DNA of 6,182 bases, taken from the NCBI GenBank assembly GCA_017305815.1, contig JAFKJZ010000668.1, positions 1 to 6,182 on the forward strand, given 5' to 3'. The notes below the pieces were generated by a model. That model was not told the origin of the DNA. It saw only the letters and a program-made list of their open reading frames with translations, and searched no databases. Source of the stretch: Hyphomicrobiales bacterium (GTDB lineage Bacteria; Pseudomonadota; Alphaproteobacteria; Rhizobiales; Kaistiaceae). The position numbers and the translations under genes were made by a program. Shown here one piece after another: positions 1 to 5,809 of the stretch. Position 1 is the stretch's first letter. Each line of letters starts with the position of its first letter.

Positions 1-860
1 ATCAGCGTCAGGATCATGAACATCATGTTGCGCTCGACCTCGAGCGCCGAGAAGAAGGTCATGTTGCGCTGGCGCCAGTCGGTCAGCACGACCGGCCGGC
101 CGGCGGCCGTCTCGATCGGCTCGCGCAGCGCGCCGGTCTGGTCGGCGTCGGAGAGATAGACCTCGATCGCCGACGCCTTGTCGTCCTGGTTGAAGAAGCC
201 CTGCGCTTCGGCGAACGGCATGAAGACGAAGGAAGAATCATATTCCGACATGCCGATCTCGAAGATCGCCACCACCGGATAGGCCTTCACGCGTGGCGTC
301 ATCCCCATGGGGGTGACATTGCCGCGCGGCGAGACAAGCGTCAGCTTGTCTCCGATCGTCAGTCCCATGTTCGTGGCAAGCCGCGTGCCGATGGCGACAC
401 CCTCGGCCTCGTCGAAATTGTCGAGCGTGCCGAGGCGGACATTCTTCGAGATGCTCGGCAGGCTGGGCAAATCCTCGGCCCGGACGCCGCGCACAAGCGC
501 GCCGGTCGAGTTGTTGGCGCCCGAGGCCAAGACCTGGCCCTCGACTAGCGGAATCGCTGCCGTGACGCCCTTCACCATCGCGATACGACTGGCGACGTCC
601 GCGAAATCGGTGAACGGCGTATCGATCGGCTGCACCACGACATGACCGTTGATACCGAGGATCTTGTCGATCAGTTCGCCGCGAAAACCGTTCATCACCG
701 CCATAACGATGATCAGCGTCGCGACGCCGAGCATGATGCCGATGAAGGAGAAGCCCGCGATGATCGAGATGAAAGTCTCGCGCCGGCGTGCGCGCAGATA
801 ACGCAACGCCAGCATCCATTCGAAGGCGGAAAACGGTTTGGTGCCGGTCGGCTCAGCCAT
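1..860 (-). CDS. lolC: Lipoprotein-releasing ABC transporter permease LolC/LolE family (5' part, runs off window)
   Basis: This is the inner-membrane permease of the Lol system, which with the ATPase LolD extracts lipoproteins from the inner membrane for delivery to the outer membrane. About 286 codons are visible, roughly two thirds of a family member of about 410-430 residues; the 3' end lies beyond base 1. The protein starts MAEPTGTKPF and has the family's N-terminal stretch FEWMLALRYLRARR. A long membrane helix follows at about residues 29-56 (FISIIAGFSFIGIMLGVATL and on), then a periplasmic domain of about 210 residues. The next helix is beginning at the window edge (NMMFMILTL). The ATG at 860 has AGGA five bases upstream and lies 28 bases after the proS stop, so the two are probably co-transcribed. 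Family assignment is secure. LolC versus LolE cannot be separated here, but alphaproteobacteria often carry a single such permease. A following lolD is expected but not visible. Confidence 0.93.
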   Translation of the reverse strand, partial: MAEPTGTKPFSAFEWMLALRYLRARRRETFISIIAGFSFIGIMLGVATLIIVMAVMNGFRGELIDKILGINGHVVVQPIDTPFTDFADVASRIAMVKGVTAAIPLVEGQVLASGANNSTGALVRGVRAEDLPSLPSISKNVRLGTLDNFDEAEGVAIGTRLATNMGLTIGDKLTLVSPRGNVTPMGMTPRVKAYPVVAIFEIGMSEYDSSFVFMPFAEAQGFFNQDDKASAIEVYLSDADQTGALREPIETAAGRPVVLTDWRQRNMTFFSALEVERNMMFMILTL

Positions 861-888
861 TCCTGTCCTGATCGCGGCGCGCCGCGCC

Positions 889-2211
889 TTAAGAGCTGCC
901 AAGAAGTTTGGCCACTGCCGCATCCACGCTAATGGATTCGCGGTCGCCCGTCGCCCGTTGCTTGAGCTCGACTTCGCCGCGCTCCAGCCCCTTCGGACCG
1001 ACGATCAGCTGCCAGGGCAGGCCGATCAGGTCCATGGTCGCGAACTTCGCTCCCGCGCGCCCCTCGACATCATCGTAAAGGACTTCGATTCCGGCTTTCG
1101 TAAGGCGCTCATAGAGCTGGTCGCAGGCAAGATCCGTCGCCGCGTCGCCCACCTTCAGGTTGATCAGGCCGACCTTGTAGGGCGCGATGCTCTCCGGCCA
1201 GATGATGCCGGCCTCGTCATGGCTCGCCTCGATGATCGCGGCCACCAGGCGCGAGACGCCGATGCCGTAGGAGCCCATGTGGACCGCGTGCTCGACGCCG
1301 TCCGGACCGGTGACCTTGGCGCCCATCGGCTCGGAGTACTTGGTGCCGAAGTAGAAGACCTGCCCGACCTCGATGCCGCGCGCCTCGACCCGGTTCTCTT
1401 CCGGAAGTGCCTCGAACACGGCCTTGTCGTGCATCTCCTCTGTCGCGGCATACTTCTCGGTCCAGGCCGCCACGATCGGCGTCAGGTCGCCATAGAAGTC
1501 GATGTCGTCGCCCGGAACCGGCGTATCGAGCGCCGCCTTGTCGAGGAACACGGCGCTCTCGCCGGTCGAGGCAAGCACGATGAACTCATGCGTGGCGTCG
1601 CCGCCAATCGGGCCCGAATCGGCGCGCATCGGGATCGCCTTGACGCCGAGACGGTCGAAAGTACGCAGATAGGCGACGAACATGCGGTTATAGGCGCGGC
1701 GGGCCGAAGCCTCGTCGATATCGAAGGAATAGGCATCCTTCATCAGGAATTCGCGGCCGCGCATCACGCCGAAACGCGGACGCAGCTCGTCGCGGAACTT
1801 CCACTGGATATGGTAGAGGTTCAGCGGCAGCTCCTTGTAGGAGCGCACGTAGCTGCGGAAGATGTCGGTGACCATCTCCTCGTTGGTGGGGCCGTAGAGC
1901 ATTTCGCGCTCCTGCCGGTCCTGGATGCGCAGCATCTCCTTGCCGTAATCGTCATAGCGGCCGCTTTCGCGCCAGAGATCGGCCGACTGGAGCGTCGGCA
2001 TCAGGATCTCGACAGCGCCGGCACGGTCCTGTTCCTCGCGGACGATGCGCTGGATGTTGGACAGAACCTTCTGACCCAGCGGCAGCCAGGAATAGATGCC
2101 CGCGCTCTGCTGGCGAATGAGGCCCGCGCGCAGCATCAGCCGATGGGAAACGATCTCCGCTTCCTTCGGCGTCTCGCGGAGGGTCGGCAGAAACGAGCGG
2201 GAAAGGCGCAT
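889..2211 (-). CDS. proS: Prolyl-tRNA synthetase, short alphaproteobacterial type (440 aa)
   Basis: Cytoplasmic class II aminoacyl-tRNA synthetase that charges tRNA-Pro with proline using ATP. Visible in order: the N-terminal signature with [20 protein letters not shown] (25-44), motif 1 region (57-75, ending EILMPTLQ), the TNEE segment (109-112), motif 2 with [10 protein letters not shown] (139-148), motif 3 with [14 protein letters not shown] (313-326), and the C-terminal anticodon-binding domain (about 343-440). At 440 residues it matches the short form without the full editing insertion seen in the ~570-residue E. coli enzyme; only a short linker lies between motifs 2 and 3. I chose the ATG at 2211 because homologues begin MRLSR and GGAG lies nine bases upstream. 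A GTG at 2256 would add 15 residues not expected in the family. It follows a 500-base gene-free gap, so it probably has its own promoter, and is followed by lolC. Confidence 0.96.
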   Translation of the reverse strand: MRLSRSFLPTLRETPKEAEIVSHRLMLRAGLIRQQSAGIYSWLPLGQKVLSNIQRIVREEQDRAGAVEILMPTLQSADLWRESGRYDDYGKEMLRIQDRQEREMLYGPTNEEMVTDIFRSYVRSYKELPLNLYHIQWKFRDELRPRFGVMRGREFLMKDAYSFDIDEASARRAYNRMFVAYLRTFDRLGVKAIPMRADSGPIGGDATHEFIVLASTGESAVFLDKAALDTPVPGDDIDFYGDLTPIVAAWTEKYAATEEMHDKAVFEALPEENRVEARGIEVGQVFYFGTKYSEPMGAKVTGPDGVEHAVHMGSYGIGVSRLVAAIIEASHDEAGIIWPESIAPYKVGLINLKVGDAATDLACDQLYERLTKAGIEVLYDDVEGRAGAKFATMDLIGLPWQLIVGPKGLERGEVELKQRATGDRESISVDAAVAKLLGSS

Positions 2212-2220
2212 CAGATAGGG

Positions 2221-2224
2221 CTCC
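2221..2224 (-). promoter_or_regulatory. Ribosome binding site deciding the proS start
   Basis: On the minus strand GGAG lies nine bases before the ATG at 2211. This supports that start over the in-frame GTG at 2256. Confidence 0.65.
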
Positions 2225-2317
2225 AGCGAGTCGAATGGGCGCACATCAAGCCACACACGGACGAAAACACAAGTCCCGGAAATCAGCGCGTTTGTCGCGG
2301 CGATTGATGAAGCGTTG

Positions 2318-2336
2318 GGCAGGATCGCACCCTGCC
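2318..2336 (-). other. Hairpin in the proS 5' leader region
   Basis: A six base-pair inverted repeat (GGCAGG and CCTGCC) encloses a seven-base loop, about 107 bases before the proS start. There is no T-tract after it on either strand, so it is not an intrinsic terminator. It could shape the proS leader RNA if transcription begins upstream of it; no known riboswitch or T-box core is evident. Confidence 0.3.
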
Positions 2337-2415
2337 GTCATCAGCACGTTCCAACGCGCAAACGGGGCATTTCCGCGACGGAGGAACTAAGGTCAGTCAT
2401 GTTGACGCAAAAAAT

Positions 2416-2428
2416 ATGGGCTGCCCAT
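2416..2428. promoter_or_regulatory. Perfect short palindrome, possible operator
   Basis: ATGGGC and GCCCAT flank a single central T, giving a perfect 13-base inverted repeat in A+T-rich DNA. Such dyads can be transcription-factor sites, and this one lies about 205 bases upstream of proS. No regulator is encoded nearby and one such palindrome in 6 kb can arise by chance, so this is only a candidate. Confidence 0.2.
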
Positions 2429-2481
2429 GCACAATTAGATGACAAGCGCGTAGCCATTGGATAACGTCGGGTCATAACAAA

Positions 2482-2506
2482 GGACCACGCAGTAAAGCGT
2501 GGCTCC
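2482..2506 (-). terminator. Weak candidate terminator or structured hairpin
   Basis: Read on the minus strand, GGA-CCACGC pairs with GCGTGG-TCC across a six-base loop with one bulged G, and the hairpin is followed by TTTGTTAT. The stem is good but the T-tract is interrupted. It could act as a second, back-up terminator behind 2645-2680, or end a small minus-strand RNA. On the plus strand the same bases form a hairpin with no T-tract after it. Confidence 0.3.
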
Positions 2507-2573
2507 AAACAAAGGCACGCGGTCTAAGTCTTGGGAGGAAGCCCCCTCTGGCGCGCTGAAAAGCAGCTGCCGC

Positions 2574-2625
2574 CGAGCTCGATATAAAGAGCTCGATCAA
2601 AGCCAATCGAGCGAAAAGCTCGGCT
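2574..2625. repeat. Two adjacent hairpins containing a repeated GAGCTCGAT
   Basis: CGAGCTC (2574-2580) pairs with GAGCTCG (2589-2595) across an eight-base A+T-rich loop. Directly after it, AGCC plus GAGC pairs with GCTC plus GGCT (2601-2625) around a GAAAA loop with a four-base bulge. The element GAGCTCGAT occurs twice, 14 bases apart. Together with the terminator 20 bases further right this gives a stem-rich block that could be part of a non-coding RNA; the strand cannot be told from symmetry alone. Confidence 0.35.
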
Positions 2626-2644
2626 GAGGGGTTGAGCGCGAACT

Positions 2645-2680
2645 AAAAAAGGCAAGATCCTCGCGGATCTTGCCTTTTTT
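2645..2680. terminator. Strong bidirectional intrinsic (Rho-independent) terminator
   Basis: AAAAAAGGCAAGATCC and GGATCTTGCCTTTTTT form a perfect 16-base inverted repeat around a four-base loop (TCGC). The G+C-containing stem is ten pairs and each strand ends in six T, so it can stop transcription both ways. On the minus strand it lies 31 bases after the stop of the DUF1467 gene and is the natural end of the nuoN-birA-rnj-mce-DUF1467 string. On the plus strand no recognised gene leads into it. Confidence 0.93.
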
Positions 2681-2711
2681 GTTTGCCATCTCTTGCCGGA
2701 ATCGCGCCTGT

Positions 2712-2972
2712 TCAGAGCGCGATCTTGCTGAGCACCTCGGCGGTCCAGCCCATCTTCACGTAGCCGTACCAAATCCCGTACACGATTATTGCGCTGATCA
2801 CGGAGGTGATGATCGCCTTGCGGACCAGGCGCAGATTGGCCGGAGCGCTCGGCGTCGTGCCGAGCAGGACATTGCCTTCCTCTTCATGCGTGCGCACGCC
2901 GAAGGGCAGCACCATGAAGAGCACCAGCCACCAGATGATGAAGTAGACGGCGAAAATGCTGTAGATCGGCAT
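2712..2972 (-). CDS. DUF1467 family small inner-membrane protein (86 aa)
   Basis: A small predicted inner-membrane protein of the alphaproteobacterial DUF1467 family; its function is unknown. It starts MPIYSIFAVY and has two membrane helices, about residues 3-25 (Trp- and Phe-rich) and 54-72. They are joined by a polar loop containing RTHEEEGN (27-34) and a positively charged end LRLVRK (47-52), which I recall as the conserved region of the family. The ATG at 2972 is preferred because AGGAGG lies ten bases upstream (2983-2988), inside the last codons of mce. A longer in-frame reading to 3143 would only read mce in the wrong frame. It starts five bases after the mce stop, so translation is probably coupled, and it is the last gene before the strong terminator. 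Family call fairly sure; any role in metabolism or respiration would be a guess from position. Confidence 0.88.
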   Translation of the reverse strand: MPIYSIFAVYFIIWWLVLFMVLPFGVRTHEEEGNVLLGTTPSAPANLRLVRKAIITSVISAIIVYGIWYGYVKMGWTAEVLSKIAL

Positions 2973-2977
2973 CTCGT

Positions 2978-3382
2978 TCAGGCCTCCTCGAGTTCGACCA
3001 GCGTTCCGCAGAAATCCTTCGGATGCAGGAACAACACCGGCTTGCCATGCGCGCCGATCTTCGGCTCGCCATTGCCCAGCACGCGGGCGCCCTCGCCTGC
3101 GAGCCGGTCGCGGGCGGCGAGGATGTCGTCCACCTCGTAGCAAAGGTGGTGAATGCCGCCGTCCGGATTGCGGGCCAGGAATTTCGCTATGGGCGATTCC
3201 TCGCCGAGCGGCGCCAGAAGCTCGATCTTGGTGTTCGGCAGTTCGACGAACACCGTGACGACCCCGTGATCGGGCAGGCTCAGCGGCGCGGAAACGCGCG
3301 CGCCCAGCGTGTCGCGGTAGGTACGCGTCGCGGCCTCGAGATCCGAAACCGCGATCGCCACATGGTTCAGTCGGCCGATCAT
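2978..3382 (-). CDS. mce: Methylmalonyl-CoA epimerase (134 aa)
   Basis: Cytoplasmic enzyme of the vicinal-oxygen-chelate (glyoxalase) fold that interconverts (2S)- and (2R)-methylmalonyl-CoA, the step between propionyl-CoA carboxylase and methylmalonyl-CoA mutase. Two glyoxalase-type repeats are visible: LNHVAIAVSDLEAA (5-18) and GIHHLCYEVDDI (76-87). Expected metal ligands by comparison with known epimerases are H7, E54 (in TKIELLAPLGEESPIAKFL), H79 and E130 (in GTLVELEE). Length is normal for the family. The ATG at 3382 has GAGGGAG seven bases upstream; a nearer ATG at 3387 is out of frame and stops at once. The gene lies 38 bases after the original rnj stop and its end carries the ribosome binding site of the DUF1467 gene. 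With birA in the same string, both ends of the biotin-dependent propionyl-CoA route are represented, but that link is inference. A related glyoxalase-like function is unlikely given the close motif match. Confidence 0.95.
   Translation of the reverse strand: MIGRLNHVAIAVSDLEAATRTYRDTLGARVSAPLSLPDHGVVTVFVELPNTKIELLAPLGEESPIAKFLARNPDGGIHHLCYEVDDILAARDRLAGEGARVLGNGEPKIGAHGKPVLFLHPKDFCGTLVELEEA
2983..2988 (-). promoter_or_regulatory. Ribosome binding site of the DUF1467 gene inside mce
   Basis: AGGAGG on the minus strand is formed by the codons for the last Glu-Glu-Ala of mce and lies ten bases before the ATG at 2972. It fixes the short start of the DUF1467 gene and points to coupled translation. 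Confidence 0.75.
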
Positions 3383-3396
3383 GCCATGGCTCCCTC

Positions 3397-3413
3397 GCAG
3401 ACCTTACGTCTGC
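3397..3413 (-). other. Hairpin between rnj and mce
   Basis: GCAGAC and GTCTGC form a perfect six-pair stem with a five-base loop, placed just before the mce ribosome binding site (3390-3396). It lacks a T-tract, so it is not a terminator. It may affect processing or stability of the mRNA, or translation of mce, but this is only structural inference. The out-of-frame stop of the broken rnj (3404-3406) lies in its loop. Confidence 0.3.
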
Positions 3414-3420
3414 AAAGGCG

Positions 3421-4972
3421 TCATACGATCGCGACGAAGACAGTGCAAAGTGGCTTTTTGCCCCAAGCCTGCCGAACGGCGGCGCGGACGGAGCGACGAA
3501 TCGCCTCGCGGACCAGATCGGGATCGCGCCGCCGGGCGCGCGGAATGCTCTCGATCGTGCCGAGAACCGCCGTCATCACCGTCTCTTCGAACGGATGGCC
3601 GGAGACGCCGTGGATCGGCAGGCCCGTCAGGGCGATCTCCGGATCGACGGCCACGCTGCCCTTCCCGTCGAGGACGACCGATACGGCGACATGCCCGGCG
3701 AAGCCGAGCTTCCGCCGCTCCGGCACGCCGACCGAATCCTCGTCGGCGATGATGATGCCGTCCTTGTAGAGGCGGCCGACCGGAACGTCGTCGATCTCCT
3801 CGGCGGCGCCAGGCGCCAGGCGAACGATGTTGCCGTTCTCCGTCAGCATGACCTGCTTGACGCCCATGTCGCGGGCGAAGGCCGCATGGGCCCAGAGATG
3901 CATCGCCTCGCCATGGACGGGAATCGCGATCTCGGGTCGAACCCAGCCATACATCTCGGCGAGTTCGTCGCGGCGCGGATGGCCGGATACATGCACCAGC
4001 CGATCGCGGTCCGTCAGCACGATGATGCCCTGGTCGCAGAGCTGGTTGATGATGTTGCCGATCGCCTTCTCGTTGCCGGGAATCGGCCGCGCCGAGAACA
4101 CGACGGTGTCGCCCGGCGACAGCCCGACGAACTTGTGCTCGTCCTCGGCGATCCTGGCGAGCGCTGCGCGCGGCTCGCCCTGGCTGCCGGTCAGGATGGC
4201 GACGACCTTGGAGCGCGGCAGATAGCGCGATCGACTTGATGCGGCCGACATTCGACGCGAAGGTCGTGAAGGCGACGCGACCGGTGGCTTCCTTGACGAT
4301 CTCGGCCAGCGACTGGCCGACCTCGGTCTCGCTCGGGCTGCGGCCGTCGCGCATGGCGTTGGTCGAATCACAGACGAGCGCCAGCACGCCTTCGTCACCG
4401 ATTTCGGCGAAGCGGGCGGCATCGGTGACCGGGCCGATCACCGGCTCGGGATCGAGCTTCCAGTCGCCAGTATGGACCACGGTGCCGAGCGGCGTGCGGA
4501 TTGCCAGCGCCATCGGCTCGAGGATCGAGTGGGCGACGGCGATGAACTCGACATCGAAATCCCCGATCGTCACGTGCTCGCCTGGCGAGACGATGGTGAC
4601 CGGGATCTCCGGCGCGCCGGGCTGCGCCGCGCGCTTGGCGTTCAGTAGGCCGGCCGTGAAGGCGCTCGCATAGACCGGCACATGCAGCTGCGGCCAGAGG
4701 TCGAGCAGGGCGCCGAAATGGTCTTCATGCGCATGGGTGATGATGATCGCGTCAATGAAGTCGCGCTCTTCCACCATGTAGCGGATATCCGGCAGGACCA
4801 GGTCGACGCCCGGCAGGTCCGGGCCGGCGAAGCTGACGCCGAAATCGACGCAGATCCAGCGCCGGCGATTGGACGGACCATAGCCATAGAGCGACAAGTT
4901 CATGCCGATCTCGCCAACGCCACCCAGGGGAAGGAAGACGAAGTCGTCCGTAGCTGCTTTTTTTGCGCTCAT
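3421..4972 (-). pseudogene. rnj: Ribonuclease J, apparently broken by an internal deletion with frameshift
   Basis: RNase J is a zinc-dependent metallo-beta-lactamase/beta-CASP nuclease with endonuclease and 5'-3' exonuclease activity in RNA decay and rRNA maturation. Codons 1-249 (4972 to 4226) are intact: LPLGGVGEIGMN (14-25), metal motif HAHEDH (80-85), VAHSI with H148, HTGDWK with D170, and CDSTN (201-205). The C-terminal part lies in another frame from 4224 to the TGA at 3421 (267 residues): YLPRSKVVAILTGSQGEPRA, IPGNE, HVSGHPRRDEL, IPVHGEAMHL, ending WGKKPLCTVFVAIV. About 45 residues expected between FASNVGRIKSIA and YLPRSK are absent, so roughly 134 bases (3n+2) seem deleted; with them the protein would be about 560 residues, the normal size. 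Read without correction, frame 1 runs on to a stop at 3404, giving a 522-residue protein with an Arg-rich meaningless tail. The ATG overlaps the birA stop (ATGA). Gene identity is sure; real deletion versus assembly error is open. Confidence 0.9.
4969..4972 (-). other. ATGA stop/start overlap of birA and rnj
   Basis: On the minus strand the rnj ATG (4972-4970) and the birA TGA (4971-4969) share two bases. GAGG lies only two bases before the ATG, a poor spacing, so rnj translation probably depends on ribosomes finishing birA. Confidence 0.75.
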
Positions 4973-5805
4973 TGCCTCGACGTCGCCACTGTACCGAAAT
5001 GGACCTCGCCCGCGGCGATCGTCCGAACCAAACCATCCGGGGAACGGATGACGAGCCGACCTTCATCGTCGATCGTCTCGAAGACCCCGGAAAACACCTG
5101 CTCGCCGATCCGCACGGCGACCGTCTCGCCGAGACCGGCGGCGCGATCGAGCCAAAGCCGTCTCACCGCCTTGAAGCCGCGACCGTCATTCCAGACCCGA
5201 GCCACGCTCGCCCAGGCATCGGAAAGCGCCTCGAACACACGAGCCGCGTCGATGCCGACTCCCAGTTCCGCCAGTGCCGTTGCAGGATAGGGCAAGCCCT
5301 CCGGCGCGGCGACGACATTCACGCCGATCCCGATCACAACCGCGAGGCGATCGCCGGGAATCGGCTCAGCTTCCAGAAGAATACCCGCTAGCTTGGCGCC
5401 GTCGAGGAGAACGTCATTCGGCCATTTGAGGCGAAGACGATCGCGGCGACCGGCGGGACCTACTCCCTCAACGCCATCGAGCCCGATGCGCAACATCAGG
5501 TCCGGCGCCACCGAGCGCAGCGCCTCGTCCAGGGCGAGACCCGCGACGAAGCCGAGCGTCGCGGCCGTGGCCGGGTGATTGGGAACGACGACCAGCAGGC
5601 TCGCCGCCATGTTGCCAACCGGCGTCACCCAGTGACTGCCGCGACGGCCCCTGCCCTGCGTCTGATGCGCGGAAACGAACCAGCACGCGCCGGGATCCCC
5701 GGCGCGCGCGGCTGCCATCGCCTCCGCATTCGTCGAACCGACCGTCTCGAAAGTCCTGAGGCGGTAGTGGTTCTCTGCGGAGGCCCGGCCGAGCTTGAAC
5801 TCCAT
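4969..5805 (-). CDS. birA: Biotin--[acetyl-CoA-carboxylase] ligase, without DNA-binding domain (278 aa)
   Basis: Biotin-protein ligase that makes biotinyl-5'-AMP from biotin and ATP and transfers biotin to a lysine of carrier proteins such as the AccB subunit of acetyl-CoA carboxylase and propionyl-CoA carboxylase. Visible motifs: GSTNAEAM (23-30), QTQGRGRRGSHW (48-59) with the biotinyl-AMP-binding glycine/arginine loop, LRLKWPNDVLLDGAKLAGIL (124-143), GIGVNV (159-164), and a small C-terminal domain ending GEVHFG (266-271). There is no N-terminal helix-turn-helix, so it is a ligase only and not the biotin operon repressor. A Gly-rich stretch at about 106-122 looks like a species-specific loop. 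The ATG at 5805 is preferred; a TTG at 5808 would add one residue. No clear Shine-Dalgarno sequence precedes it, and the nuoN stop is only four bases upstream, so translation is probably coupled. Its TGA overlaps the rnj start. Confidence 0.95.
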   Translation of the reverse strand: MEFKLGRASAENHYRLRTFETVGSTNAEAMAAARAGDPGACWFVSAHQTQGRGRRGSHWVTPVGNMAASLLVVVPNHPATAATLGFVAGLALDEALRSVAPDLMLRIGLDGVEGVGPAGRRDRLRLKWPNDVLLDGAKLAGILLEAEPIPGDRLAVVIGIGVNVVAAPEGLPYPATALAELGVGIDAARVFEALSDAWASVARVWNDGRGFKAVRRLWLDRAAGLGETVAVRIGEQVFSGVFETIDDEGRLVIRSPDGLVRTIAAGEVHFGTVATSRQ

Positions 5806-5809
5806 CAAA

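Larger units (their letters stand above)
2212..2711. other. Intergenic region between the DUF1467 gene and proS (500 bases)
   Basis: No protein gene of normal size is recognisable on either strand. It contains the strong bidirectional terminator near its right end, four weaker hairpins (2318-2336, 2482-2506, 2574-2595, 2601-2625), a direct repeat of GAGCTCGAT (2575-2583 and 2589-2597), a palindrome at 2416-2428 and a possible 21-codon plus-strand ORF at 2399-2464. The part from about 2400 to 2480 looks more A+T-rich than the coding regions. The proS promoter should lie here, but I could not find a convincing -35/-10 pair on the minus strand. I looked for tRNA T-arm sequences, tmRNA tag codons, RNase P and SRP RNA core motifs and saw none. 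Confidence 0.6.

Noticed and set aside
2212..2256. GTG start at 2256 extending ProS by 15 residues
   Set aside because: Homologues start at MRLSR, and the ATG at 2211 has a well-spaced GGAG. The added residues match nothing expected.
838..2307. Long plus-strand open frame of 489 codons opposite proS
   Set aside because: It is the antisense shadow of proS in high-G+C DNA. Its translation is rich in Arg, Asp, His and Ala without any recognisable family, while the minus strand carries all class II synthetase motifs.
2341..2400. 19-codon minus-strand ORF upstream of proS, considered as a leader peptide
   Set aside because: It has no Shine-Dalgarno sequence, contains no proline run or other regulatory codon pattern (a single Pro codon), and is not followed by an evident attenuator.
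2400..2680. tRNA, tmRNA, 4.5S RNA, RNase P RNA or riboswitch in the gap
   Set aside because: I saw no T-arm sequence, no tag-peptide codons, and none of the conserved core motifs of these RNAs. A divergent 6S-like RNA cannot be excluded without a covariance search.
2524..2772. Minus-strand open frame of 82 codons through the terminator
   Set aside because: It reads through the perfect terminator hairpin and overlaps the end of the DUF1467 gene in another frame. The translation is Arg-rich with no recognisable motif.
3023..3769. Plus-strand open frames opposite mce and rnj
   Set aside because: They are antisense shadows of clearly recognised minus-strand genes and have no family features of their own.
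4200..4250. Programmed ribosomal frameshift in rnj
   Set aside because: No slippery heptamer is present at the junction, and about 45 conserved residues are missing. A deletion or assembly error explains both facts.
4958..4964. Run of seven A in codons 3-5 of rnj as a phase-variable or programmed frameshift site
   Set aside because: The N-terminal reading frame continues correctly after the run and no stimulatory structure is apparent. The real frame change is some 730 bases downstream and involves missing residues, which slippage here would not explain.
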